This document shows, piece by piece, positions 32,641-46,917 of a stretch of DNA of 64,000 nucleotides. The stretch's first letter is position 1; each line of letters starts with the position of its first letter. This DNA comes from Anastatus disparis. Lineage: Eukaryota > Arthropoda > Insecta > Hymenoptera > Eupelmidae. The position numbers were made by a program, and so were the translations under genes. Location of the stretch: the NCBI GenBank assembly GCA_017163975.1, contig JAFFSR010000009.1, positions 744,001 to 808,000 on the forward strand, written 5' to 3'. The notes beneath the pieces were generated by a model that was not told where the DNA came from, did not search any database, and worked only from the letters and a program-made list of their open reading frames with translations.

Positions 32641-35600
32641 AAAGCAAAAGACAAGAGGGGCCTACAGTCTCTTTTCTCTTCTCTTCTTCTCTTCTCTTGC
32701 TCTGCTATAGAAACGTAATTTCATTTTATCTGCCAGCCATACACACCAAAAATTCTCGGTATAACAGAGAAAACAATATATAGAAAAAGGGGAAAGAATA
32801 AGGAAAAAAAAAACGCATCGATTCAAAAGCTAGTTATCAACTTGTCTCAAGTAAGAATAAACAGAGACGATTTAAGATACATAAACAATGGCCACTGAAA
32901 AAAGATCAGTGTTTGTCATTTAAGACAGTTTCTTCTCTTTTTTTTTTTAGGGAGCTTTTTTATTGCTACCGAGTATAACTCGCGAGCAGCTATCGTTTTT
33001 TATTGCTTTATTTATTTTTTAAGACGAGCGCGCATTAAGATCGCAATTTTTTTTTATCGACGATTTCTCAATGGGAGTTCTCGGCTTCGATGTATTAAAT
33101 GCCTTGTGCTTTTTATTTTTTTATTATTTTTTTTTCTTTCATTTCTGTTGAATAAACGCGAGCTGTGGAAAAGAAGTTATATCCCGCGTCATTTTAAAAT
33201 TTATGAACTTTTAATGCTTTTTAAAACACGTTTTCACTTTTATTAACCATTATGACATTTTCACATATTAGGATTTACCTGAATGAAGATTAGCTTTAAA
33301 TATTAAACTATTTTCCAATCACTATTTTAAAAAATTATTTATTTACATTTTTCCATTTTTCTAGCTTATTTTATTCGGAGTAGAAAAATAAATTTTTAAA
33401 TAAATTTTATATTTTTTCAAGTAAAATGTATATTAAACGGATAAGCTTAAGAATGATAAAATTCAAATAAGACGTAAAAATAATATTCTAGTAGTACTTC
33501 CGCATGATTACGAAAATTTGCCTGTTGCATGTGCGAGGGATTTTTTTTTTTCTTCATTCTGGGTTAGGTTATATAGAGCGCACTTTTTAACAAGTAAATT
33601 CTTCGCTAACTCAGTTTAAAAACTTATTTTCAAGCCTAGATAAACTTATCATTCAATTCCAATCTCTTGTTTGTTCTTATGCCAGTGGAAAAATTTTTTT
33701 TCCTTTTTGTTTTAGTTTTTTCTTTCTCCGTCAAGCACCATTTTGCTTCATTAAACAATTACCGACTGTAATAAAGTATTGATTTTGCCGAGTTTGCTTC
33801 ATGAATTCTATATAATAATGATATATGATTAAAATTTCATATCACTCATTGAACAATAGGAGAAAGATTTATTACGCGCAGTATTTATTATCTCTAGTAG
33901 TATATATCGCGTGATTAATAGAACGTTTATAACGTCTTTTTTTTTTCAAAGTTTCATTATTTTTTTATGTAACAAAAGGTCGTAAAATAAAAATTATTGT
34001 GTTTATCCTAGTGAATTAAAATAACTGTTAAATTCTTTGGAGAAAGAGAGGAAGAGAGAGAGTCTTCGAAGGGAAAATCGTTTTATAAACATTAGTTTTT
34101 GAGCGTGAGCGCTTCTTCTCTCGCTTATCCCAAAGTAGTAAAGCACAGGAGAAGCTAGAGGAGAAGCCTCAGACTGGAGCTTATATACACTGGCACTTAT
34201 ATATACTTGCTATGAATCCCCTAGCGAAAAGAGAGACATACAAAAGTATATATACGTCGAGAAATGCAAGGTAGAGTAGAAAGCTGCTGGCTCTGTATGT
34301 AGTGTTTTCGCGTTCAATGTTCTCTCATCCTCTCTCTCTCTTGCTTTTATCTCTTATTCTCTGTATCTTGGGCAGCTACAAAACGCGCGTTGCACCGCAC
34401 CCTCGAGGGGCAAAACGAGGACGGTGATGCACTCAATTGTTTCACTCGAGATTGTGAAACACGAGAAACTGGTTTAGAGAGAGCGAGAAAGAACAAAAAA
34501 AAAAGAAAATGAGAAAACGCTTTACAGCTATATAGACATAGAGTACAATATATATATAGAGTTTGCGACCAACGACGATAGGATGATGTGACTATCCTCT
34601 GTTGGAGCTTTACTAAAATCTATTCAGCTTTTTTTTTTCTCGCACTCCCTAGTCTTCGCTCAACAAAATAGAAAAGCTTCAGTTTTCGCTATACCGGCAC
34701 TGGCTGGGCTATGTCTTTTTATTCTTTTTCTTAGTTGAATCGATTCTCCAGAGGAAAATACGTACGAGTTTCCTTGGCTCTAACACTACCGAGACTCTTA
34801 CACGTATAGCAGTAGTGTATGGCTTCTGGAATTCTCTCAATTTCTTTCTTTCGCTATCTCTTCTGTGTTGTTGGATAATGTGTTACTTTGGTGAGAAACG
34901 TAAGGTTTAATTTTTTTTTATTCCTTTCTTTTCGTTTTCTTATATCTCTTACTGTCTATGCTATGAATGTCCGTACCATCTGCAAATCATTGTCTCTTAT
35001 TTTTTTTTTTCTCTCTTTTTTTTCAAGACGATTCTTTTTATGTGTTATTTTACTTTTATGATGTTGCACTTTTTTACGTTTGAGATTAAGGACCTTAATT
35101 CCAAACAAATACTCTAGTTTCTCATTCAAATTATAATGTCATTTTCAAACTGACTACATCATTTGTCTATTTTGTTAATATATTCTATTCATTTGAAAAT
35201 TTATGAATAGTTAATTAAGTTTAAATTGATGCTTGGCCACTGTAAAATCGACGTTCAAAACAAAAGAAAAAGAAGATTCCGAAATATAAGATTATAGTAA
35301 GCTTTCTCGTTGTTTTATGTATACCATCGAACATAAATAAGACAAAACATTTTGATAATATACACAAGCTTTGTATACTCTTTCTCCCCGTATAGTTTAA
35401 ATTCTGCATCTCTTTTCGCAGCTCCACAGTTAAGATCTTACCAATCCAATAATTCAACATTAAGATACATTTGGAGCTTTCGTTTCTATAGCCACATTAT
35501 GTTTATCCTTGCTAACGTGCATAATGTACGCAACGCGCAATGCTCATTTTTTTATTTTCACAAAAAAAAAAAAGGAAAAAAAAAAGAAAAGGAATTATAT

Positions 35601-35745
35601 ATAGCTGAGTACAAAGATATCTTGGCTCTATAAGAACGACATTTCAATGGGAGCCTTGATTTTGATTTATCTATCTACATTTCCATCCGCCATTCGCGGC
35701 TCGTTTCTGTGGGATTTCCATTTATGGATTTCTGATGATATTCTA

Positions 35746-35765
35746 CTCTCTCTCTCTCTCTCTCT
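35746..35765. repeat. (TC)10 microsatellite
   Basis: An uninterrupted CT tract of 20 bases. GAGAG-type tracts can be GAGA-factor sites in insects, which is general knowledge and not shown here. Confidence 0.9.
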
Positions 35766-37015
35766 TTGAATTCTCTTCTCTTTTGGCTTGTCGTATATGG
35801 AAACCGTAAAGGAAATAAGGGGGAGGAGTATAGGTATATATTCATTGAAAGGTACGTTCGAATACACTTTGGAGATTAAAGTTTAAGTTAATCGAATTAA
35901 AACGTTTCGGTTGACTCTCGGACTGTGTTTAGGGATGATGTTTGGCTATGGAAATCGATTATGTGCTTTTATCCTTGATTTCATGTGCTGACACTGCTCA
36001 GCCGGATTTTATTATTCAACCGATGCGGCTTTTATAGGCTCGTGAGCTTTTTATTTTATTGTTTCTAATACTATTGCAATTCAATTAATGCGTCGGTTTG
36101 TTTTTTTTTTTATATTGTAAACGTTAAAGATGTGATTTGCCGTTTTTTTAATAGTGTGAATTATTTCTTTATAAAATATAATGGGATTAAATTTTAGATT
36201 TCATTGAAAATTATTCTTGTTAGATTAGATTAAATGATAAATTTAAAAATAAAAAATGCACATTGTTTTAAAAAGTTCAATTTGACTTTTTTGCGTATCA
36301 AGTTCAGTATTAAATTGGAATTAAATTCAAGACTCGAATAATACCTTCTGTGAAAAAATACTAAATATCTATATAAAGATTAAAAAAATTTTTCGTTTGT
36401 TAATATTTTTTATTTTTTTTTTTAAGTATAATGTATACATTGAAAGAATGAAATTTAATTAAAAGTATTTATTAAAAGGTTTATAGTAATTTTTCAAACA
36501 AATAATTGTTATAAGTTAAGGATTTAAAAATTTTCCGTAAGAATAACTAAATGTTAATATTTCAACAAATTTTGAATATATTAAAAAAAATATTTGAACT
36601 GTTGTTAAAAAAATTAAAAAATTGAAAAGTCCAATTCGATGAGCAGAGATGTAGATAATCTAGAATATTAGGTAATAACATCTATTTCTGAAAAGTTACA
36701 AATCACTCGAATATAAAAAATCAAATTGAATTTATCACTCTACACTTGTGCTCTTGATTTATGGCAAGAGTAAAAATTTCAAAAATGTATATATTTTTTA
36801 ATCTCTTAATATACCCGTATATATAGATATACAAGTGGAAGGTGATAAGTACAAAAGAGTATTGAGAATTTATTGGCCACGAGAGCGTTACAGAGAAACG
36901 AAGGAGTTTAGTTTGGGGCGTGAAGCAAAAAGTCGATTCACACATTAAATTTCAAAGAGTGTCGTTCAGTCAGTGTGCGCGCGCTTTTTTTTCCTCTTTT
37001 TTTCTTCAACGTCGC

Positions 37016-37018
<3 letters not shown>

Positions 37019-37046
<28 letters not shown>
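37019..37046. repeat. (TC)14 microsatellite
   Basis: 28 bases of pure TC, the longest dinucleotide tract in the window, within a pyrimidine-rich block. Confidence 0.92.
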
Positions 37047-37051
<5 letters not shown>

Positions 37052-38027
37052 CTTCTCTCTTTTTTTTTTACAAAGCAAACAACTAAGTCGGTTCTCGAAG
37101 TCTCGTTATTGATGCCCTGCAGCACAACGTGGACGTGACTCAGCTCCCAAAAGTATTTGCAAAAAAAAAAAGAAAAAACCTTTTATCTTGAGTATTTTAT
37201 CAAGCGTAAGAATTATCCCATGAGCATTTGGTCGTACACTCTATCACTCTTTTTGAAATGCGTTTGGCTTTTGCCATTGCAAAAGAGAAGATATACTGGG
37301 GCCTCTGCTGCTGTTACACTGTGCTGGCTTTTGCTCGACTTGTCAATTTTAATGACTCGATCTTTAGCATTGTTTTTATTGTTCAACCTGCTCTGCGAAG
37401 ACCTTTTTTCTTTTGCTTTTTTTAAATTTATTTTATATTCAAGAGCCAAAGCTTCGGGGAGAGTTATATAGTATTCATTTTTCTTAAAGCTATGACATAC
37501 AAATTTTGCATGAAAATCGATACAATTTGTATTTTTCAAAATACCTCTGGAATATGACTCAAATTTTCAATTTTGTAATAAAGTTAAAGATTCTGCAAGT
37601 AAGTATATTAAAAAGATTCCTTCATATGAAGCAATTTTGAAGTTGGACTTAGAAAAGCTCTTAGGTTAATTTAATAATATTCAAAACCACAAATAATGTC
37701 CATTCAATACATAAAATGATAAAAATTTTCGTTAAAATTCTAATATTATAAAAATGTAAATACACGTATGTGCATATGAACTACACATATAAAGAGAGTA
37801 ATATTTTTTTTCATTGTTCTTTTGGAATGACTGGTATAATTACAGCTTGATCGAGTAACGAAACGAAATAAAAAAAAAATTGTAAAGGGTCTTTCTAGCT
37901 ATGTGGATTGAAAGGTTAAAAATAGGGTGGGTATATGTAAGAGTAGAGAGGAGCGAAATAGCAAAACGAGCTAGAAAATCGCAAGGTCTTTCATTCGGCA
38001 GACGTTATCCCCGCAGCAGTGTATACG

Positions 38028-38050
38028 TATATATATATATATATATATAT
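38028..38050. repeat. (TA)n microsatellite
   Basis: About 11 alternating TA units in a GC-richer patch. Confidence 0.9.
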
Positions 38051-41000
38051 CTATAAGTTATGGTAGGAAAGAGCAATTTGTTCCAGATGAAAGGAACTCG
38101 TCCGCTCGGACGAAAGAGCTTTGCGCACACCCATAAGCTAGTAACTGTATATAGAGTGTACAGCTATACAGCTAGCAGTCCTGCAATATGAGTACGAAGA
38201 ATTTTAATTTCGCAAGAGGAAGACTCCAACTTCCGGCCGGAGTAATAATACCAAGAGAAACAGAAAAGAAAAAAGAGAGGATCGAACGGGGCAGCGCAAA
38301 CTTTTAAAAGCTAGGCAGAGAGAAAGAGCAATGCACACCATAAAGAGATCGCAATTCCATTTTGTCCTATTTCAAAGTAAAATAGCTTATAATGTCGAAA
38401 TAAAAAAGTCTTCGGCTCTTACAAGGCTACGGGATATCTTATGCTGTAAGAAAAGAAACAGAAGAGAGAGAGGAAAAAAGGATATTTCGTTTTCTGAAAT
38501 GGAAAACCGTGTGCAGTTGGATATATGGAAATTTACGAGACTTGCTTTCTGCTCCGCAACTTCCTATTATCATTTCGAGTCTTGGAATTATCTTTATTTT
38601 TTTTATATTTTTTTCTTTCAAGATAAAGAAAGAAAAGAATATACGTTTGCTTTGCTAAGGTACTTATCTAGCGTGTTATCTTATTATCTGTTACTCTCGT
38701 ATATATACGTTCGCTTCTGCCTTGTCTGCTTTAAAGGATTGTTTAACTTTAGTAAAGCAACTAACAAGAACAAAAATTTAAATCTCCTTTTATACTTTTC
38801 TCTAGTATAATATTCTTCTAAAAGTAATAATAAGAAAAGAAAATGTAAGTGATTGCTTATTTTTTTTATCTCTAAGAAAAATGAAGATATTAAAAAAAAT
38901 CCTTAAATGTACATTAAAAAGCTAGATATATTATTCTTCTATATGAAGCAAGGTAGAAGGATCGAAAGGGTAAAAAAATTGCAAATTGAGAAGTTAACTA
39001 CTATAGAGCTACTGAAAACTTAAAAGAAGTACAGGATAACTTGATCGAAGAATTTAAAGAAAAAAACGTAAGATAAAAGGTATATCTATCAATTGTAAGT
39101 AGAACGAGTCGGATAGAGCTAGACAACGTACTAAACTTTTTCATTAAAGATTAATTATATCAGAGGTATAAGGTTTTCATTTTTCTTTTTAAACTAAACG
39201 AAATATTTGTTTATATATTAAAAGATCATAATTTTTTATTATTAAGGTTATTCAACAAATTTAGTTACCGACATCGCAGTTCTCTAGATTTTTCAATTTT
39301 ATTCCAAAATTGTTAAATACCTCTGATACTTTTTGTTAGCTAAATTTAATATAGAGATATTTTCAAAACTTTCAGATTAGCAATAAAAAATTTTGAAAAT
39401 TTTAAAGCTGGTATTTTACATTTCCTTAAATTAAAATTTATTTAAATATATTCTTACAACAAACGTACAATAAAAGTTATGGTAATGAAAAAGAAATTCC
39501 CAAAAGATTAAAATAAAAATAAAATAATAAAATTTAATCTGCGAATATATTTTGAAAATATTGTTTAAAATCTCAGCTTGTCAGAACGGTCCGTTTATAT
39601 AGGAAAGTAAAATCTGCCATTCAAAACTAACTGCTCTTTTAATCTCTCTTCATTTGGACGGAACACCGGCTACATAGGTTCGTTTGAAAATTGAAGTTGA
39701 AACAAAAAAAAAAGAAGAATAAAAAAATAAAATACAAACATTAAAACAGCGCCTGTAAGCGCAGGAGGTCTTACGCGCTTGCAAAATGTTTTCATATAGT
39801 TTTTTACGACAAAATAGTGCTTTAAAAAGTTTAAAACGAACAAATTGTGTAGTTAAAAGGTACTATATAGTTTAACTTTTTACCTTAAACATTGTAATCG
39901 TTACTTTATGAACAGTAATTAACGGAAAATTTTGATTTTATTTTCAAAGTTGGTAAAATTTTATGAAAATTTTATTTAAATAATGTATAATAATTTAGGA
40001 AGTCAAGATAACAAAAAAAAATTATGATACTGAAATGAAAAAAAAAATAATAAAAATGGAAACAAACGTTTTTTATAAATCAATAAAAATTTTTTATTAG
40101 TACAAGTTTAGTTTATCTGTATTCCAAGTTAAAAAAGTAACTCCAGAATAAGTTTGTCAAGAGTATGTGCACGTAGAAAGTAAAGTTGTCTCTTGCTAGT
40201 TTCAGTTTGAGAGAGAAAACGAGAGAGGAAAAAAAAAAACAACGAGAAGAGTAGGACGGTCGGGTAGTATTGGAAATAAAGATGTCCGGATGCTCACGCC
40301 GAGCAATATTACCGGATGTGATTGTTGCGCTCGACGACACGCCGAACAGCAATGTATACACGTACGTGTTTTTATGCATATGTATATATGAGTTGTAACT
40401 GACAAAAAAAAGGGCTTATCTAAAGTTATAGATGAAGCTTTTACTTTGAAAGTGCATGGCAGAAGGTTGAATTCAAATTTCCCGGTGTCGGATTATCGTT
40501 TGTTGTTTGCGCGCGCGTGTGTGTGTGTATAGTGGCAAAAGGCAGCTCATGTGTGCTACTACTGCTTGGCGTGGATCCAAAAAAAAAAAAAGAAAGAGAA
40601 TCCTGTTGTGTCGTTGAGGCACGTGTGTAGGATAAGCTTTTGCCTGCTTTGCTTGTCGATGTATCGTACCAAAGTGGATATAATACCTTTTGACGCCTCT
40701 TGTGTCGTCGTCGAAAGTCTATGTGGCTCTTTGTGTGTTGTGTGCGGCTACTTTGATTGCTCGGCTTTTGCGCTCGGAGAGTATAAGAGTTGTCTTTCGA
40801 CACGAACCAGTTGCTCCTCGTAATTTTCAATTAATATTCGTTAAGTACTGATTTCGCATCAAGACCATGACTTTAAGTCGTTTAGTCACAGGTTTTTTTT
40901 TTGCTTTATCAAGAGGTTGCTGCTTTTGAGTCAAGTAGAGTAGTATGCATTAATAACAGTTTTATTTTTATGACTTTTTTATTTAATCACTCGACATTTA

Positions 41001-44000
41001 AAAATTCATTATTTGTTATAAAAATTTCAATTTTATCTAATATTTAAACAAAATTTCGTATTTTTAAGTTTCACAAGGTATAAAAGAAAATTCATTAAAA
41101 GAAAATATTGTTTTATCATAGAGAATAGACTTAATCAAATCTAACTAAATAAACAATTTACTACATATTAATTCATTAATTTGTATAATTTGAAGAAAAT
41201 AATAACTCACAAACTAGAACAATGGTTTAATGATTTTGCTTTTAACCGTGTATTACGAGTTGTTCGAACGTTTATCTTGTATGCGTTTAAATATCTATTG
41301 TGCTCTTCATTTTCATTGCGAATATTGATATTTATTCAACAGAATTTTATGCTTTAGTTACCTTGAATTCATAACAATAGTTTTATTATACATTTTTTTA
41401 TTCTGACACATTTTACATTCATATTAGGTTATTAATTTTTTATCCTGCTTTAAATGACCAATTTTTAGTTACTAATTATTTTCAATTTTCATGAGAATAC
41501 ATATTTAATACAAATATGAATCATAATTGTTACTAAATTTTTTATTTAACTCTTATACTTTCTTTTTCATAATTAACTTAAAATATTAATGAAAATAATA
41601 TGCGTATTTTTTGTTTAATAGTCTAATAGGTAGAAGCTGAATAATTTGATAATATGTAAAGGATTAAAAGTAAGAATTTTTATTAGACTATTTGAGTGAA
41701 CACACACTTATGTGTATAATTAATAGTGTGTGTACATGCACGTGTGTATAAGCGTATGAAAATGATAATAAACAGTAATTCTTGAAACTATTTGAAATTT
41801 TGTATTCTTCATTAGTAAAAGCTCTTTAATACGTGCAATTTCTAATGGATAAACTTTACGCTGCAATAGTTAAGTGGCTTAAGCATATTTGGCATTAGTT
41901 TTTTTTCAGTGAATATTTGAATAAATCCATGAAAATTTATTATGTAATTTGAAGGATTATTTGAGTGTACGAGCGCGCGCCCGGCTATTTCGAGTGTTGA
42001 TAAGTTTTGCCATGGCTTTAATACACTAGTTATCAAACTCTATGGCGTATCCTATATTATTCGTGCCATTAGATTATCTATTAAATTTTCTAATAGCCTT
42101 GATATGCTGATTAAATGAATCCATAAAGTGAAAATTGTAATTCAGCTGGGAAACAGAAAATTTATCGCTTCTTTCGTTTATTATTGCCGTAACGGAAAGT
42201 TTTAATTAAAATTATTTTCATTTAATTAACATTTTATATTTTTTTACTCTCGATTTTATTGTTAGATCATTTTTAATTTATTTAACAATAAATTTAATTT
42301 TTCAATTAATTCTAACGTTTAAATTTAATATCGAAGTTATTATTTAATTTATATCGCATACAAATCTAAATTAATTGAACTTACGTCAATAGAGTTGCAA
42401 GAAAATATTTAATTTTTAGCGTTATTTTTCTTGCAAATATTATATAGACAGATATTTGATGAAATTTCATTTTAAATTTTGTATATCATTTTTAATGCGG
42501 GGAAAACTTGACGTTGCATAAAAGTAATTACATGTATACATACAATGAAAATTCCAGAGCAAAATTAACTTTATATTCACGGAATATTTATTATTCCGTT
42601 TCTAGTGATTCTCATAATTGTTGCAGTAATTTTTATAAAAAAATCAAGTGATCACAGAATTTTTGTCTTTGTATATAATTTTAAAATGATAAAATTCTCG
42701 AATGAGCAATTCTTTATCTATGAAGAAAAATTTAATATATTTCGAATAAAGAAAAAAGAGCAAAAAATTTCATAAGATAAAGTAGTATATATAGCACAGA
42801 TATTCCGTCACGCGTATAAAAAAAAAAAATTTTTTTTTTATTCTGATTTTTAAATTGCATTTGATTCGATTAAAAAGCGCGCATCCGTCGTCATGTTCGA
42901 GCTTGAGCTTCAGATTGAAATATTTGCCTTCGCTTTTTTCATAACGGTTAAAAAAAGAAATTTTCTTCTTCTTTGGAAAAGACGTAGAACGCTCGAATAA
43001 GATTGAAATGTACCAGCACCTCAGGGCGATGTGCCATGTCGAACATAATTTTTTGCCTTTCCCCTTCTTTTCTATTTTTCACCTTCTTTTTTAGCTCTAT
43101 ACTTTAATAATTCGAAAATTTATGTTACTTCAGTCAAAAATACAGAAGATATAATTTTTTTTTAATATATCCATATAATCATAAATTTAGATTTATACTT
43201 GGATTCTATTTCTCTGACAGAATTTTTTACTCTCTGCAGTATAACGCATGCTTTTTTATTGTTCAAGTATGTGAACTATGCCTCGTTTTTTTTTTAAATG
43301 GAATAAAAAATGCATCCTTAATAACTTTGTATCACAATAAAAAAAAGTATCCTTACTGGGAAAAAAATTCCAAAGCGGGTAGAAAGAAATGTTGAAAATT
43401 CGGAAAATGCAGTAGTTAAAAGTAAAAACTTTTTCAACGGTTATGTAAGCTTAGATTAGCCATAGCGTAAATCGCCAGATCATCTTTCCCACTTCGCAAA
43501 AGGATATCTTTCTTATTCCTCTTTTTTTTTTTTTTTTTGTCTTTCTCATTCTCCTCTTTACGCGAACTGTCGAGTGGAGAGGATTTACTTATATCCCCGT
43601 GAAAACTCTTCTACTTTTTGAGCATGCTTTACTCTACTCGCGTTAGCCCGAATAATGTCACTTTGCCTTTCCTTCTCCAAAACTCAGACTTTCGTCTTTT
43701 CAAGTTTTCCTTCATATTATACGCTTATTTTACTTTCGTCTTTCTTACTCTTTATAACTTTGCCAAACTAATGATGTAGAATCAATATACATATATACAA
43801 GGAGAAAATATGTTCATTAAAAAAAACAATAAAAAATAAGCTAAAAAATATAATTAATAATTGAAAGATAAAGTCAAGATAAAAGAATATTCAAAAAACA
43901 ACAATATAAAGAATTACAGAAGTGTATAGGTGTATTTATTTGCTACAAAAATATGTTGAAAAGAGCTTAAAAAATGTATATGAAACAAATTTTCGCAAGT

Positions 44001-44257
44001 TTAAATTTACCGATCATATGAAAATCAACGCAAATCTTGCGTAATTGACTTTAGAATAAATTTTGTTCAAAAGTACAATAAAAATTACTCAGACACAATG
44101 GTGCAAAGTATTTAATGTCCTTACGAATTTTCATAAAACTTTTTGTAAAAATTATTAACTGTCATAGACGCGAAGGTAAAATTTATAAACAATTTATTAT
44201 TTTAATATTTTAAAAAAATTATCTGTAAAAGATTTCCGAAAGTCATATTGTCCCAGG

Positions 44258-44280
44258 ATTACCATGATCTTCATGGTAAT
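44258..44280. repeat. Small perfect stem-loop
   Basis: ATTACCATGA and TCATGGTAAT, 10 bp each, with a TCT loop. Confidence 0.7.
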
Positions 44281-46334
44281 TATTGTAGAAATATTTTCCG
44301 CGTATATTTTATAAGATTAGAAAAATCTTCGAATCAAGATTATAAATAAGAAGACTTGCTACTGAATAATGTTAGAAATAAAGTATCAAGTCCAATCGTC
44401 TTCACTTAACCGAAGCGGTAATTTTCGCATCAAGTTCGAGTAGTCGGATCGTTAAACATCGATTAGGGCACACCAAGAGAAGAACCAAGCAAACAACCAG
44501 GCAAGCGAGAGAAAGAGAGAGAGCTACGCAAAAAGGAGAAAGAGATAAAGATTAAAGCAAAAGGGAGATGAGAGAGAGTAAATATGGTAAATGTATATAG
44601 GCGTGCTGAAATTTCTCTTGTCTTTATGTAGTAGTGCGTATGCGGGGTTATATGGAACAAGTTACAAGTCTCGTTATACACGGGTCAAAAGTTATCTTCT
44701 CTCTCTCGCTCTTTCTGGGCTTCGCGACGAGAAGAGAGCGCAAGTCAGCTTTAATGATGATTAAGTCACGTTAAACCCAGAGCAGAGACAGAGATAGAAT
44801 ACTCGGAGACACTGGACTTTACTGATTGGCCTAACGATCTTTCTCCACGCAGAATACGGCAAGCCCTTTATGTATTGCATTGCTTTAGCTTTGGCTTTTG
44901 CTTTTGCCTTTGCTTTGCTTTATGTATTATAAGCTCTGTGCGCTCGAAAACTAGATCGTCAACTTTATGTTCAATCGATTCTCTCTATACCTATACACCC
45001 TTTATTATTGTTCGACTGGATAAGATAGTCCTCGAAGTTATGCTTTCAATTACATAACGTGAATTTCAGCTAAACGCAAATATCGTATTACTTTTATTAT
45101 GCTTCGCTTAACCTTGCTGATAATATTAATTATTATTTCATATTTTGATACATCATTTTTACTATGAAAGTTAATAAATGTCGGACGAATATGATTTTAA
45201 TATTAATAAAGTGTTGTTATTATAATAACATCTTTATTACTTGTATGCTTGATTAAACTTAACTTTTTTAAAATTTAAGATAACTTTAATATTCCAGATA
45301 AACAGAGTAGATGGATTGTTAAATTTTTTAATTGCTTTTCAAAAGTTTGATAATACAATTTTAAAAAAATTTTTCTCCTCGCCCAAGGATTTAACTGGAA
45401 ATTCCTTTACTTTAGCCCCCGGAACAAGTTAAACAATTTATTTCGATATTGTAGTAGCACGAAGTAAAACTAGAGTTTCGTTCGTGGATAGTAGCTACTT
45501 CAAATCTTAAACTTCGTGGCCAGCTCATCATAGTTAAAATTGCAGCTTATGTGCGGCTGGGGGGGAAAACTTTATTAGATCTCGTTCATTTTCTTCCTTA
45601 TATTACTCATATATACTTGCCGGTATTAGAAAATTTTAAAATACAAATTTTGTTTAACTTTTGCTAGTTTAGAAATTTCAAACGTTTTACTATTGAAAAT
45701 TTAATCATTATTGTATAATAATACGAATTTCGGAAACTTTATTCCAATATATTAATATTACAATTCATTATTGTTTTTTAATAATTTAATATACGATTAA
45801 AATATATAAATCACTTATATGCTCTTTATATGAATAAACTTTTCATCACATGTTTAATATTAATAAAAAAATATTCTTGTCCGCGTGAACGGAACAAATT
45901 AAATTTCCATTTAAAGTGTTGTTTTTTGTTGACAATTTAATAATTACAAAACTCGTTGATATTTACAAGTACATTAATTATGATAAATGTACAAAATTTT
46001 ACAATCTGTAAATCTTATAAGCTTTCAAAAATGTACAATAAACACGTGAAATACGGTATGATTAATGAATAAACGAAAAAGACGATACGCTATGTGCAAT
46101 AAATAATCGAAAACGTTAATTAAAAATTTGTTAAACAGTTTTAAAATCGATTTCAACATAAATTACAAAAAAGAAGAAGAAAAAAAAAAAAAAAATTCCG
46201 ATTCGTCGTCGATCAATTTACATTACACTAATGCTATTGTAGCCAAAACATTTACCCACAAATCTATCAGATCGAGAGCATTAAAGCCGATAAATCCTTT
46301 TTTCGGAAATATCCAATTTCTCAGGACTCGTAAA

Positions 46335-46356
46335 AGAAGAAGAAGAAGAAGAAGAA
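46335..46356. repeat. (AGA)n trinucleotide repeat
   Basis: Seven AGA units in a purine-rich stretch. A complementary (TTC)n tract lies 330 bases downstream at 46683-46700, so the two could pair as an inverted repeat in RNA. Confidence 0.85.
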
Positions 46357-46682
46357 AAAAAAAGAGAAGACAATAAAGAAACATTAAAGCGAGAACTTGT
46401 GCTGACTCTTGTTCTTCTTTCGCACACACGTATACACGTATACACGTGTGTGCCGGCAAAACGTCGCGGCAGCTCTCGCGAAATAGTCCGTCGCTCTTTC
46501 TTAATTCAAGAGGGCAAGCCAATAAACTTAAGAGAATCCACAAAGAAAAAGTAAGAGCGAGAGAGATAGAGAGAGAGCATGAGTTCTCTTTCTTTTCTCT
46601 CGTATGCTCTACTCTTCGGTCATTTTATGCTATAAACTATCGGGTGGTTATAAAAAGAAGTAGTCTCTTTGCCTTTGTCGGT

Positions 46683-46700
46683 CTTCTTCTTCTTCTTCTT
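46683..46700. repeat. (CTT)6 trinucleotide repeat
   Basis: Six CTT units, complementary to the AGA tract at 46335-46356. Confidence 0.85.
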
Positions 46701-46768
46701 CGGAGCTAAAAGGCCAGTGGTCCACAAACCACAAGTCGATATCCACAAGTCGCTTGGAAATTCCACTG

Positions 46769-46789
46769 CTCTCTCTCTCTCTCTCTCTC
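46769..46789. repeat. (CT)n microsatellite
   Basis: 21 bases of alternating CT. A complementary (AG)n tract follows at 46899-46917, about 110 bases away. Confidence 0.9.
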
Positions 46790-46898
46790 CTTCTTTTTCT
46801 CTCTGGATTGCGCGAGCGTAAATTTACTAACGTGCTGCTGCTGGACCGACACGACATGCAGAAAAGAGAGTTGGGCTGTTTACCTCTCGTCAAGATAT

Positions 46899-46917
46899 AG
46901 AGAGAGAGAGAGAGAGA
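46899..46917. repeat. (AG)n microsatellite
   Basis: 19 bases of AG. With the CT tract at 46769-46789 it forms a potential hairpin with an approximately 110-nt loop. Confidence 0.9.

Larger units (their letters stand above)
28981..36960. other. Gene desert, purine/pyrimidine-rich, no gene seen
   Basis: About 8 kb without a convincing exon. AT-rich DNA alternates with GA-rich or TC-rich strand-biased stretches, notably 31200-31280, 32300-32900, 34000-34660 and 35540-35880. Frames of 60-118 codons occur but are low-complexity. The DNA could be intergenic, or an intron of a large gene that extends beyond this window. Confidence 0.45.

Noticed and set aside
36961..36975. TCAGTCAGTGTG as a promoter initiator
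   Set aside because: The five-base initiator motif is very frequent, and no downstream exon could be linked to it.
38331..38810. 159-codon plus-strand open frame
   Set aside because: The composition is dominated by Phe, Tyr, Leu, Lys and Ser from T- and A-rich tracts, and an antisense frame is also open. It is most likely chance.
40441..40830. 129-codon minus-strand open frame, Ser/Thr-rich
   Set aside because: The Ser/Thr/Phe content mirrors TC, GT and T-run repeats, and a 90-codon frame is open on the other strand over the same bases.
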